A DNA stretch of 64,000 nt from Desulforhopalus sp. (GCA_030247675.1 JAOTRX010000004.1:1-64000); one strand, 5' to 3'; shown: positions 18,648-26,647, counted from the stretch's first letter. Notes: a model not told the origin generated them from the letters alone. A program made the numbers and translations.

Positions 18648-19121
18648 CTAGAGTTTTTCCTTGATCTCCGCCCAGAAATAGTCAATGCCCTGCTTCCAGC
18701 CTTTAAGGTAATTGAGGACGTATTCCGAACTCGAATACGTATCGCCCTCCTTAAAGTGGTTCAGGGTGAAGACTTCAGTGAAATAATGGCCGAGAATTCC
18801 GTCTTTGGCGGCATTGTCGAGATTCGTCCAGTGCAAGGCGTACTGGAGGTGGTCGTAATGGGCGGTCTTCGCCCAGAGGATTCCGTCTTTTTTGCCGGTC
18901 TCCAGATAGTTGCCCTGGGATTGCATCTTTTCCCGGCGTAATCGTTCGATAATTTGCCCGAGATCGAGATCCTCGCGGATGCGTTTTTGAAAATCCTCCT
19001 TTCGTTGGATCGCCTCACTCACCGCATCTTGAAACATTTTCGAGAGGTTGAACGATTCTCGCCACTTTTCCAGCTGTTCATGCAGCATATCGGGGATGCT
19101 GATAGTCACCTTTTTGGCCAT
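18648..19121 (-). CDS. Small protein with N-terminal ribbon-helix-helix-like domain
   Basis: A 157-residue protein. The first 45 residues ('KKVTISIPDMLHEQLEKW') have the form of a ribbon-helix-helix DNA-binding or antitoxin-type N-terminus. The middle is a charged helical stretch, and the C-terminal half is aromatic-rich ('GILWAKTAHYDHLQYALHW', 'YLKGWKQGIDYFWAEIKEKL'), resembling no family I can name. The RBS AAGGAG is well placed before the ATG. Two direct copies of CAATACGTAT sit just upstream (19141-19169), which suits autorepression. No toxin-like partner gene is adjacent. Function unknown; a stand-alone regulator is the simplest reading. Confidence 0.7.
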   Translation of the reverse strand: MAKKVTISIPDMLHEQLEKWRESFNLSKMFQDAVSEAIQRKEDFQKRIREDLDLGQIIERLRREKMQSQGNYLETGKKDGILWAKTAHYDHLQYALHWTNLDNAAKDGILGHYFTEVFTLNHFKEGDTYSSSEYVLNYLKGWKQGIDYFWAEIKEKL

Positions 19122-19140
19122 AATAGACTCCTTGAATTAG

Positions 19141-19169
19141 CAATACGTATTTGATGTTTCAATACGTAT
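19141..19169. promoter_or_regulatory. Candidate operator: two direct copies of CAATACGTAT
   Basis: CAATACGTAT occurs at 19141-19150 and again at 19160-19169, spaced 19 bp (close to two helical turns). Each contains the palindrome ATACGTAT. They lie 20-48 bp upstream of the ribbon-helix-helix gene start. A third AATACGTAT lies inside that gene at 18734-18742. Autorepression is inferred. Confidence 0.5.
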
Positions 19170-19319
19170 ATCATATTGCTGTCCGTGTCAATATCGGCAT
19201 AAAGGGGATGAGAAGGAATGAGCTGGGGATGGTGGGGGCACGATCGGAAAGAAGGCCTGGCAGCAATTTTTTACTGAAAACCCTTGAGGCAGGGCGCAAT
19301 CTGATAGGTCGCCGTATAC

Positions 19320-19739
19320 TTAGGAGCCTGGCAATTTCTCTCTGAGCCGACCGGATACCATGTCTTCGCCGCTTTTCAGATGCTCCAAAACCCTATTTAC
19401 AGCATCAAGGAGTCCTTCCTGGCGCAAGGGTTTAATGAGGTAATCGAAGGCATTGAGACGGAAGCTGCTTTCCACTGTTTCCACGGTCGGGTAAGCGGTC
19501 ATAATGATAACCTGGGTCTTGAGGATTCTCCTTTGGACTTCCTGGAGAATATCAATGCCGTAGCCATCTCCAAGAATGATGTCGGCAACTATCAAATCAA
19601 ATTGTACCTCATCCATCCTCGCCAGAGCCTCTGCATATCCTGCAACTGTGGTGACCTGGTGTCCTTTGGCAGTGAGAAAGCGGTGAAAACTGAATCGAAT
19701 CGATTCCTCATCGTCAAGGACGAGTATTTTAGCCTTCAT
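19320..19739 (-). CDS. Stand-alone response-regulator receiver protein
   Basis: A 139-residue single-domain receiver with no output domain. Acidic residues 'LDDEES', the phospho-accepting Asp in 'DLIVADIILGDG' and the Lys in 'YLIKPL' are all present, so it should be phosphorylatable. It closely parallels the receiver of the NtrC-type regulator at 19994-21706: both share 'DDEXSIRFXFXRFL', 'GHXVTT' and 'ADIILXDGXGIXIL' (X where they differ). This indicates duplication. The gene lies downstream of that regulator on the same strand but has its own sigma-54 promoter (19837-19850) and enhancer (19949-19995). Likely roles, both inferred, are a phosphate sink or feedback competitor for the same kinase. 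About 180 bp between this gene and the operator at 19141-19169 hold nothing recognisable. Confidence 0.9.
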   Translation of the reverse strand: MKAKILVLDDEESIRFSFHRFLTAKGHQVTTVAGYAEALARMDEVQFDLIVADIILGDGYGIDILQEVQRRILKTQVIIMTAYPTVETVESSFRLNAFDYLIKPLRQEGLLDAVNRVLEHLKSGEDMVSGRLREKLPGS

Positions 19740-19836
19740 CTTTATCCTTGAGAGGTTGCCTTTTAAGGGTCTTTAAAAAACGTACTTGAATGTGCAAGTG
19801 GCCAACGCCGACTAACGGCGGCATACCTTTTTTCAA

Positions 19837-19850
19837 GCAAGGTTCGTGCC
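19837..19850 (-). promoter_or_regulatory. Sigma-54 (-24/-12) promoter for the receiver-only gene
   Basis: Read on the minus strand this is GGCACGAACCTTGC, matching GGCAC-N5-TTGC with the exact GG-N10-GC spacing. It lies about 100 bp upstream of the receiver gene start and about 100 bp downstream of the two-site enhancer at 19949-19995. It is nearly identical to the promoter at 26022-26035. Confidence 0.8.
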
Positions 19851-19948
19851 TATAGCTTATGGGCGTGAATTCGATAATTTCCTCTGAATATAGGGGTGGT
19901 TGGCACTGACAAGGCCTGCGCCCGCGGTGGTCGCTTGCCATAATAAAG

Positions 19949-19995
19949 TGTGACATGCAACAGAAGTGTTGATTTTTTCTGTGTTGCATGTCGTC
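19949..19995 (-). promoter_or_regulatory. Two-site enhancer (UAS) for the sigma-54 regulator
   Basis: Two imperfect copies of TGTTGCATGCAACA, at 19949-19962 (TGTGACATGCAACA) and 19982-19995 (TGTTGCATGTCGTC), start-to-start 33 bp. The outer arms GACATGCAACA and TGTTGCATGTC also form a perfect 11-bp inverted repeat. The element ends at the stop codon of the NtrC-type regulator gene. Confidence 0.7.
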
Positions 19996-21706
19996 ATTGC
20001 TTTCCAGCAGGTTCTTCGGTGATACCGTATCGCTTTAGTTTACGGTACAGGGTAACGCGGTCTATCCCAAGTAATCGGGCTGCTTTGGCTTTGTTCCATG
20101 CGGTTTTCTCCAAGGCTTGTTGAATTCCTTGAGCGTCGGCATCGTGGTTTAGATCGCCGGAGTGGCGTGGCGGTGGCGACTGAGATATGAAGTCAGGTGG
20201 CAGATTGTCAAAGGTAATGATATTGCGGGTGCATAGGACGAAGGCGTGCTCCATGGTATGTTCAAGCTCCCGGACATTGCCCGGCCAGGGATATTTAATA
20301 AATGCCCTCAGGACATCGGCCGAAATTGCCTCGATGTTTTTCTTGAATTTGCGGTTGAAGCCGTTGCGAAAATGTTCAACGAGCAATGGCAGATCGTCTC
20401 GTCGGTCGCGAAGTGACGGTAACCTGATCTCGATGACCTTAAGCCGGTAATAGAGGTCTTCACGGAGTTCGCCCTGTTTCACTTTTTGCAGCAGGTTTTT
20501 ATTGGTTGCTGCGATCAGTCGGACATCGACCTTGGTTGTCGCCGAGCTGCCGACCCGCTCAAATTCCCGCTCTTCCAAAACGCGCAGGAGTTTTAGCTGG
20601 ACCTTCGGTGAGATATCGCCAATCTCATCAAAAAAGATCGTGCCGCCGTCGGCGCGGTGGAACCGGCCGATATTGTCCCTGATTGCCCCGGTAAAGGCTC
20701 CTTTGACATGACCGAAAAGTTCGCTTTCCAGAAGGCTTTCCGGCAGGGCGGAGCAGTTGACCTTGACCATCGGCTTATGGCTGCGGTCACCGGAAAGATG
20801 GAGAGCCTCGGCGACTAATTCTTTGCCGGTACCGCTCTCGCCGGTGATGAGGACAGTCGTTTGCACCGCCGCAAGGGCCTTTATCAGGGCGTATACCTTC
20901 TGCATCGGCTCGCTTCTGCCAACGATACGATGAAACTGCCGGTGTTCGTGCAGTGCCATTTCCAGATCGGCGACGTGGGTATCGTCTCTCAACACCATAA
21001 CGACACCGGAAGGCGAACCTTGGGGGGTGAGCAGGGGGTAGGTTCTGACACTGACCAGTCGGCGGATATTGTTTGCCGAGCGACACTCGATCCGGTCTAC
21101 CTCCACCGGCTTGCCGCTGGCCATGGCATCGGTCAGAATTTCCACGCATTTTCCACTGCATATTTTGGTGAGGGCACCGAAGGGCTCGCCAAGATTGTCT
21201 TGGGTAAGCCCGCACATGGTCATGGCGGCGTCGTTCAGTTCGATGACCCGTAAGTCGCCATCCACGGTAACAATGGCATCCTTGACACTTCGGAAGATTG
21301 CCTCAAGATTGCTGCGATACCGTTCCTTTTCTGCAACGATTATCTTGTACTTCAAGGCAGTTCGGGCGACATGTAGTAAGGTCTCCTGATTTATCGGCTT
21401 AGGAATATAATCGAAGGCCCCAAGGCGCATGGCATCGGTGGCGGTTTCAACCCCCGGGTCGCCGGTGACCATGATTACCGGACAACTCAGCCCTTTAGAC
21501 TTGATCTCGCGAAGGATCTCGATACCCGTGCCGTCTTCGAGAATGATGTCGGCAAAGATCACATCAAACGTGCTGTCGTTTATCCGGTCGTAGGCCTCCT
21601 TGCAGCTCCCGGCGGTCGTCACGACATGACCTGCAGCCCGGAGAAATCGTTCAAAGGTAAACCTGATTGATCCTTCATCGTCGATGACCAAAATTCTCGC
21701 GCTCAT
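19994..21706 (-). CDS. NtrC-family sigma-54-dependent response regulator with PAS domain
   Basis: A 570-residue activator: receiver (residues 1-120, phospho-Asp in 'DVIFADIILEDG'), PAS domain (about 135-250, with a 'CSGKC' pair), AAA+ domain (about 260-490) and a Fis-type helix-turn-helix at the C-terminus (about 525-565, 'AARLLGIDRVTLYRKLKRYG'). The AAA+ part has Walker A 'GESGTGKE', the sigma-54 contact loop 'GAFTGA', and 'FFDEIGDISPKVQLKLLRVL'. All elements for sigma-54 activation look intact. A PAS domain between receiver and AAA+ domains is uncommon and may add a second input. The start overlaps the kinase stop by 4 bp (ATGA) with RBS GGAGG, so kinase and regulator are coupled. The enhancer elements found nearby are its probable targets. 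Confidence 0.95.
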   Translation of the reverse strand: MSARILVIDDEGSIRFTFERFLRAAGHVVTTAGSCKEAYDRINDSTFDVIFADIILEDGTGIEILREIKSKGLSCPVIMVTGDPGVETATDAMRLGAFDYIPKPINQETLLHVARTALKYKIIVAEKERYRSNLEAIFRSVKDAIVTVDGDLRVIELNDAAMTMCGLTQDNLGEPFGALTKICSGKCVEILTDAMASGKPVEVDRIECRSANNIRRLVSVRTYPLLTPQGSPSGVVMVLRDDTHVADLEMALHEHRQFHRIVGRSEPMQKVYALIKALAAVQTTVLITGESGTGKELVAEALHLSGDRSHKPMVKVNCSALPESLLESELFGHVKGAFTGAIRDNIGRFHRADGGTIFFDEIGDISPKVQLKLLRVLEEREFERVGSSATTKVDVRLIAATNKNLLQKVKQGELREDLYYRLKVIEIRLPSLRDRRDDLPLLVEHFRNGFNRKFKKNIEAISADVLRAFIKYPWPGNVRELEHTMEHAFVLCTRNIITFDNLPPDFISQSPPPRHSGDLNHDADAQGIQQALEKTAWNKAKAARLLGIDRVTLYRKLKRYGITEEPAGKQ

Positions 21707-23397
21707 TGTTCGCCTCCATTCTCACGGCAACATGCCGGAAATACAATAATAACTTTGGTAAACTGACCAGTGTTGCTCTCGAAACTGAGTTGTCCACCGT
21801 GATCTTTGATTATCTTGTCGGTGATGTGCAAACCGAGGCCGGTCCCTTTGCCGAACGGCTTGGTAGAAAAAAATTGCTTAGTGACCATCGGCATCTCCTG
21901 GGCGGCAATTCCCCCTCCGTGATCATGAAAGACGATGCGCACGGAGGGGCAGGTGCTGCCGACAGTCATTTTTTCGCCGGTGATTGACAGGCATTTATTT
22001 TCATGTCTTCCTGGGTATTTTTCGTTGAGAGCGTAGCGGGCATTGTTGATTATATTGATAAAACTCTGTTGGATTTGCTGGAGATTGGCATGGATAACTG
22101 GAAGGTCGTCGGGAAGGTGTATCTGCAGATTGATGCCTTCCTTACGGATTTGCGCCTGGGTGAGAATGATCGACTCTTCAAGGATGGCAGCGACAGAGAT
22201 CGGAATTTTCTCTTCTCGACCGTCACGGGCATAAGAGAGTAGGGTCCTGACGATCCGACCAATGCGGTCGCCCTCTTTGACGATGCGTTCGCCAATGTCT
22301 CTCTCGATGCTCCCCTGGGCGCACTCATTGATAAGTATCTGGCCATAGTTGATTATGCCGGTGATGGGATTGTTGATCTCATGGGCGACTCCGGAGGCCA
22401 GCTCTCCCAGGGATGCCATATGTCCGGCCTGCATTGCCTCCGCCTGCATCGCCATTTTCTCGGTAATATCACTGACCAGCAGGAGGACACTATTGACGCG
22501 ATTCGTTTCTTTGATGGGGAAGGCCCGCAGGTCGAGCACCGCCCCATGATACGTTGCGATTGCCACTTCCTTTTCCCCGGTTTTAAAACACCTTTTAATC
22601 GGGCTGTCGAGAGCATGGCTTGGACGATCATGGATCAGCTGATAACAGTACTGCGCTGCCTCGTCCGGTTCCGTTTCATGCAACTGACCGGCATTTTCGC
22701 TGTTTGTCCACAACACCTTCATTTCCGGCGAGAAGAGGATCAAGGTATCGGTGATGGCGTTCAATAGCGCCTGAAATTCTTGGGAGAGTACTCTGAATTT
22801 TCTTTCGTTCACAAAGAGCTCAGCTGTGCGCTCTTCTACCCTTCTTTCCAGTTCTTCATGGATCTTGACCAGCTCGGACTCGATATCCCTTCTCACCGAT
22901 ATATCGGTAACCGAGGTTCTGCACAATTCGGCACCATCATTACTTGTCGCCGGGATGCTGTCTAATTGCGCATAGAATTTTCGCCCGTGTCTCGTTTCGA
23001 GGAGAAGTTCACAGCTTTGCCGGGCATTGGCGGTGAAAACCTGTTCGAGGTGTGCTTGCAGCCTGTCGCAATCCTCCGGCGAGGTATAGACACGGAGCTG
23101 AGTGTTGATCAGCTGGGCTCTTTCAGTGTCAAGCTGAGTGGTAAAAGTGATATTTGTCTCCAGAATGAGTCCGTCTCTGTTTGAAGTGATATAGCCGACC
23201 GGTGCAAAATCGTAGAGATCTGAATACTTAGCTAAGGATTTTTTGAGCTGTTCGTTGGTCGCGCGGAGCGCATCATTCTGTGTCTCCAATTCGATCTGTT
23301 GGATGTGGAGATCGTGATTCAGCCTTTCGTCACCGGTGAATGTGTGCTGAGCGCGTTTTTTCACCAGATGTTTCTCGGTCGATATCTTTTTGATCAT
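21703..23397 (-). CDS. Cytosolic PAS sensor histidine kinase
   Basis: Histidine kinase of about 564 residues with no membrane segment. It has an N-terminal coiled region with 'LHIQQIELETQNDALR', PAS domain 1 (about 50-165), a coiled coil, PAS domain 2 (about 190-310), and an HWE-independent kinase core with phospho-His in 'ELASGVAHEINNPITG', N-box 'INNARYALNEK', 'HDHGGGIAAQ' and 'GKGTGLGLHITDKIIKDHGG'. The start at 23397 is preferred because GAGG lies 6 bp upstream; an in-frame ATG at 23433 without a clear RBS would add 12 residues. It overlaps the downstream regulator gene by 4 bp, so this is a cognate pair. Having no periplasmic domain, it must sense a cytoplasmic signal, which is unknown. 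Confidence 0.93.
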   Translation of the reverse strand: MIKKISTEKHLVKKRAQHTFTGDERLNHDLHIQQIELETQNDALRATNEQLKKSLAKYSDLYDFAPVGYITSNRDGLILETNITFTTQLDTERAQLINTQLRVYTSPEDCDRLQAHLEQVFTANARQSCELLLETRHGRKFYAQLDSIPATSNDGAELCRTSVTDISVRRDIESELVKIHEELERRVEERTAELFVNERKFRVLSQEFQALLNAITDTLILFSPEMKVLWTNSENAGQLHETEPDEAAQYCYQLIHDRPSHALDSPIKRCFKTGEKEVAIATYHGAVLDLRAFPIKETNRVNSVLLLVSDITEKMAMQAEAMQAGHMASLGELASGVAHEINNPITGIINYGQILINECAQGSIERDIGERIVKEGDRIGRIVRTLLSYARDGREEKIPISVAAILEESIILTQAQIRKEGINLQIHLPDDLPVIHANLQQIQQSFINIINNARYALNEKYPGRHENKCLSITGEKMTVGSTCPSVRIVFHDHGGGIAAQEMPMVTKQFFSTKPFGKGTGLGLHITDKIIKDHGGQLSFESNTGQFTKVIIVFPACCRENGGEQ

Positions 23398-23500
23398 GGG
23401 TGCCTCGTTTCCAGTGGGTTCTGGTGTTGGCATTTATCGAAGGGAAGTGCTCTTTGCAGCGCAGGGCACAGCAAGACATTCTCCCAACATTTTATTGAAG

Positions 23501-23547
23501 TGTAACATGCAACAGGGATTAATGTAACGTTTCTGTTGCGAGCAACG
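23501..23547 (+). promoter_or_regulatory. Two-site enhancer (UAS) upstream of the YtxH operon
   Basis: Site 1 is TGTAACATGCAACA (23501-23514) and site 2 is TGTTGCGAGCAACG (23534-23547), start-to-start 33 bp. The linker also resembles that of the 25875 element (AATGTA-CGTTTC in both). It lies 102 bp upstream of the -24 box at 23649. Confidence 0.7.
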
Positions 23548-23648
23548 TTCTTTTCATCGGGAGAGCAAGGGGACAATGCTTTAAGATAGTATCTATCATA
23601 ATGAAATAATTAAAATAGATGTCGAGAAGAGGGGGCGTTGGGCGCATG

Positions 23649-23662
23649 GGCACGGTACTTGC
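23649..23662 (+). promoter_or_regulatory. Sigma-54 promoter for the YtxH operon
   Basis: GGCACGGTACTTGC matches GGCAC-N5-TTGC with exact GG-N10-GC spacing. It lies about 60 bp upstream of the 23721 start codon and is preceded by the two-site enhancer at 23501-23547. Confidence 0.8.
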
Positions 23663-23720
23663 TCTACCAATACCAGTGGCAGGAACAGATCACTGGACAA
23701 GCAACCGATAGGAGTACGTT

Positions 23721-24137
23721 TTGAATAACACATTAAAAATTGGGGGAACAATCATGATGGTAAAAGAGTTATTTGATCGAGTGCGCCATGCGCGAAGTGA
23801 CCGCGAGAAAATTTTGCGACGGAACAAGGCCGGAATGCTGGCGCTCGGTGTTTCTATCGGTTGTACCGTTGGGGCGGTGGCTGGGCTCCTTCTCGCTCCT
23901 AAATCGGGAAAAGAGACGCGGGAGGATGTGAGCCGGCGCAGCAGCGAGGTCTGGCAAAAAGTTAAAGACAGTGCTTCAACGAACGGGCATCGCATGGCAA
24001 ATGCCATTGAGGAGCTTGGTACGAGTGTCTGCACAGCTGGTGCCAAGGGTGTTCAGTCCATCAAGGAAAACATTCAGGATATTCCCGACAAAGCCGAAAA
24101 AGCCGGTCCAAAGAAAATAGCCGAAATCAAAGAGTAG
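23721..24137 (+). CDS. YtxH-domain general-stress-type protein
   Basis: A protein of about 127-138 residues. A glycine/alanine-rich membrane or membrane-associated segment 'GVSIGCTVGAVAGLLLAPKSGKETRED' style motif identifies the YtxH family; the 'LLLAPKSGKETRED' part is the diagnostic core. The rest is amphipathic helix. Two starts are possible: TTG at 23721 with GGAG 7 bp upstream, or ATG at 23754 behind GGGGGAA, giving 127 residues ('MMVKELFDRVRHA'). YtxH proteins are general-stress proteins of unknown mechanism in Bacillus and relatives. It is the first gene after the sigma-54 promoter at 23649 and is followed 9 bp later by the DUF948-like gene, so the two should be co-transcribed. Confidence 0.8.
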   Translation: MNNTLKIGGTIMMVKELFDRVRHARSDREKILRRNKAGMLALGVSIGCTVGAVAGLLLAPKSGKETREDVSRRSSEVWQKVKDSASTNGHRMANAIEELGTSVCTAGAKGVQSIKENIQDIPDKAEKAGPKKIAEIKE

Positions 24138-24146
24138 AGGAATCTT

Positions 24147-24488
24147 ATGGAAGGATACATCACCTACAATCAATTGGGGATGCTCATCATGTTTTTGCTG
24201 CTCTGTGTGGCGGGCGGCTATGCGATTATAACGATGAGAAACGTCAATGTCGCGGTCAAAAATATCGGGGCAATTCTGCGGGAAAACCAGCAGGCCCTGG
24301 GCCAAGCAATTCCCAATATTGCCATAGCTTCGGAAAATGCGGCAGCGATAACTCAAGATCTCCGGGCGGGCTTTAGCGAAACAAGCAAGGCCATGGAAAC
24401 CGCCGACCAGATTGCCTCCTATGCTTTGGTTATCGGGGAGACGGCCAAAGCCATCGCCAATATCTTTTCCTCCAGCAAAAAAGGCTAG
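24147..24488 (+). CDS. DUF948-like small membrane protein
   Basis: A 113-residue protein with one N-terminal transmembrane helix (residues about 9-28, 'LGMLIMFLLLCVAGGYAI') followed by a long amphipathic helix with Ala-rich heptads. This pattern resembles DUF948/YoxC-like proteins that often sit beside YtxH genes. It starts 9 bp after the YtxH gene, consistent with an operon from the sigma-54 promoter at 23649. A structural role at the membrane under stress is inferred. Confidence 0.65.
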   Translation: MEGYITYNQLGMLIMFLLLCVAGGYAIITMRNVNVAVKNIGAILRENQQALGQAIPNIAIASENAAAITQDLRAGFSETSKAMETADQIASYALVIGETAKAIANIFSSSKKG

Positions 24489-24676
24489 GTATCGTTCCGA
24501 GGGCTTCGGGCGAGTGTTCATTTACAGCCGCCCTGTGCCCGAAGCTGCTGTTTCCGATTGAACCGGCTGGGCTCCGTACCGGTGGTGATCGGGTAAGCTA
24601 TGTATCCTCACGTTTTATCAGCGAATGAGAGTTCAAAGAGTCACCATCCACCAGTAAGTATTGCGAGGGCAGAACT

Positions 24677-25840
24677 ATGGTCACAGAGTATTCAAATCCC
24701 AGTAAACGTAATGAATTTACGGCACAAAATTCTTTTCCAAAGGCAATACCACGGGTGGTTCTTTTGGCTGTGGTATTGTCGTTCTGTACCCTGACTTTTT
24801 CCCATTCCTCTGCGGCTGCCAATCCGCTGAATGATGAATACATCCGAGGGTATGCAGCGGCAATACTGCAACGCGACTATCAAATTACCGCCGAATCGTT
24901 AAAGGTGCAGCAGGGGGTCATCTCTATCAAAAGATTGGAGGCTTCGGATGTTGTTGACGATAGGATAAAGACCTCTCTTGCTGCCATAGAAGGGGTGAGA
25001 GAGGTTGTGGTCACTAGGGAAGGGGATGTGGTAGAAATCCATCCGAAACCGACGGAAATTACTCCTGAAGTCAACGTCTTCCTGCCGCGCGATCTGCTCT
25101 TTGCTTCATTGCTGGCCGACCCCCGCTGGCCACACTTTTCAGCCTCCTATCAGCATCACCTCAATAATGACCGGTTGGAGAAAGTTGGTTCGGCAACCTT
25201 TGGTGAAACCTTCAGTATCTATCGCATTGGAGGGCCTTGGGGTTCTCTTATGGAAGTGGGGCTTCATGCTGGGGTGTTTTCGATTTTTGATTTGGCCTCC
25301 GATTCCCATGATCTCGTTAATGCCGATTATTTTGTCGCTCTGCCAGTATCATTGAAGAAAAACAATTTTTCGGCAATGGCCAAAATCTTTCACCAAAGCT
25401 CGCATCTCGGCGATGAGTACTTGCTTGGTGACCTAACTCAAGAGCGCATCAATTTGAGTTATGAGGGGGTCGATGTCCTCCTCTCCTATCATCTCCCCCT
25501 TGGCTTTCGTCTTTACGGTGGCGGTGGGTATCTGTTTGATCGGGAACCATCTGATATGCAGCCGTGGATTGCCCAAGGCGGGTTGGAATTCAATAGCCCC
25601 GATGCGTGGTGGGATGGAGCTTTGAGGCCGGTTGCCGCGGTCGATATCCAAAGCCGGGAAGAAAGCGATTGGGACATGGACGTGTCGCTTAGAGCCGGTG
25701 TGCAATTTGAGAATCCGGAGTTTCTCAGCCGCAAGCTGAAGCTTTTGGTCGAATACTACAAGGGGCGATCGCCAAATGGTCAGTTTTATCTGCACGAGGA
25801 GGAGGAGTTTTTTGGTATCGGCCTCCACTTTTTTCTGTAA
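24677..25840 (+). CDS. DUF1207 outer-membrane-type protein with N-terminal BON-like region
   Basis: A 387-residue exported protein. A hydrophobic signal segment (about residues 26-47) ends in 'SHSSAAANP'. Residues about 55-115 ('AAILQRDYQITAESLKVQQG', 'VREVVVTREGD') have BON-like strand-helix-strand character. From 'FLPRDLLFASLLADPRWPHF' to the C-terminus the sequence matches the DUF1207 family, with alternating beta-strand pattern and a terminal Phe-Phe-Leu, as in outer-membrane barrels. It is preceded by a 188-bp gap with no sigma-54 core, so it may be read through from the YtxH operon or have its own promoter. Function unknown; an envelope role is implied by neighbours. Confidence 0.8.
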   Translation: MVTEYSNPSKRNEFTAQNSFPKAIPRVVLLAVVLSFCTLTFSHSSAAANPLNDEYIRGYAAAILQRDYQITAESLKVQQGVISIKRLEASDVVDDRIKTSLAAIEGVREVVVTREGDVVEIHPKPTEITPEVNVFLPRDLLFASLLADPRWPHFSASYQHHLNNDRLEKVGSATFGETFSIYRIGGPWGSLMEVGLHAGVFSIFDLASDSHDLVNADYFVALPVSLKKNNFSAMAKIFHQSSHLGDEYLLGDLTQERINLSYEGVDVLLSYHLPLGFRLYGGGGYLFDREPSDMQPWIAQGGLEFNSPDAWWDGALRPVAAVDIQSREESDWDMDVSLRAGVQFENPEFLSRKLKLLVEYYKGRSPNGQFYLHEEEEFFGIGLHFFL

Positions 25841-25874
25841 TCAAAACCGCACCATTGCCCCAAGGGGGACCAGG

Positions 25875-25921
25875 TGTGACATGTCTCAAGGTTGAATGTA
25901 GCGTTTCTGTTGCATGCAACA
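25875..25921 (+). promoter_or_regulatory. Two-site enhancer (UAS) upstream of the BON/DUF3309 genes
   Basis: Site 1 is TGTGACATGTCTCA (25875-25888). Site 2 is the perfect 14-bp palindrome TGTTGCATGCAACA (25908-25921), start-to-start 33 bp. It lies 101 bp upstream of the -24 box at 26022. Confidence 0.75.
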
Positions 25922-26021
25922 CATTGCTCGTCTGGGCGGTCAGCCTTTCTGTTCTACTGAAATCAGGTATCTATTTAAAATATTAGTCTAAAAGAGAACA
26001 TCCGTTGCCTTGTGGTGGATA

Positions 26022-26035
26022 GGCACAAACCTTGC
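26022..26035 (+). promoter_or_regulatory. Sigma-54 promoter for the BON/DUF3309 genes
   Basis: GGCACAAACCTTGC matches GGCAC-N5-TTGC with exact GG-N10-GC spacing and a following TTT. The predicted transcript starts near 26047, leaving an unusually long leader of about 210 nt before the BON gene at 26261. Confidence 0.8.
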
Positions 26036-26085
26036 TTTAACTTAAAGAGAGAGCATTGCTCACCGCGTCATGGAAGGCGATGCTT

Positions 26086-26172
26086 ATGCCGACTGATCAA
26101 GTCAGAAAAGGCAAACAGAGCATCTGTAAAAGGCAGAGCGATCGCATCGTGGGGAAAAGCATCAACGCATAA
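26086..26172 (+). CDS. Possible 28-residue leader peptide
   Basis: A short ORF inside the long leader of the sigma-54 transcript. ATG at 26086 follows AAGG by 8 bp and encodes a basic peptide beginning 'MPTDQVRKGKQSIC'. An in-frame ATG at 26080 would add two residues. There is no family match; it could be chance or a leader or small stress protein. Confidence 0.25.
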   Translation: MPTDQVRKGKQSICKRQSDRIVGKSINA

Positions 26173-26260
26173 GTAAGATTTATCAACGGACACAAGATAC
26201 GGAGTTTTCCTGTCTGCGTGCCGGTGGATAACAACAATCTACCAAACAGAGGTATTACTA

Positions 26261-26578
26261 ATGAGAACCAGGACAAGTTGGGCAGTAAGTTTTTGTATGA
26301 GTCTGTTGTTTGCAGCGATGATCAGCAGCTGCGCTTCAACCGCTACTCGGGAAAGTACGGGGGAATTTATTGATGATAGCGCCATCACCGCAAACGTTAA
26401 AACAGCGATTTATGACCATCCGGATCTGAAGGTAGGCCAGATCAGCGTCGAGACCTACAAAGGGGTGGTGCAGCTGAGCGGCTTCGTCAATTCCCCAGCG
26501 GCCGTTACCAAGGCTGGGCAAATAGCCGCAGCGGCGAAGGGAGTCGTTTCCGTTAAAAACAGTCTGGTTTTAAAATAA
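26261..26578 (+). CDS. BON-domain lipoprotein
   Basis: A 105-residue lipoprotein. The signal peptide ends in the lipobox 'MISSCAS' (Cys about residue 26). One BON domain follows (about 40-105): 'DDSAITANVKTAIYDHPDLK', 'YKGVVQLSGFVNSPAAVTKA', 'AKGVVSVKNSLVLK'. BON domains bind phospholipid and occur in OsmY and other osmotic-shock periplasmic proteins. It is the first recognisable full gene after the sigma-54 promoter at 26022 and is followed 69 bp later by a DUF3309 gene. A role in envelope stress protection fits both family and context. Confidence 0.9.
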   Translation: MRTRTSWAVSFCMSLLFAAMISSCASTATRESTGEFIDDSAITANVKTAIYDHPDLKVGQISVETYKGVVQLSGFVNSPAAVTKAGQIAAAAKGVVSVKNSLVLK

Positions 26579-26647
26579 TCCGGGGCGGGTGTCTGGGTGC
26601 CTCGGCACGTCCGGACCTGCCTCGCCATCGCAATAAGGGAGAAAGCT

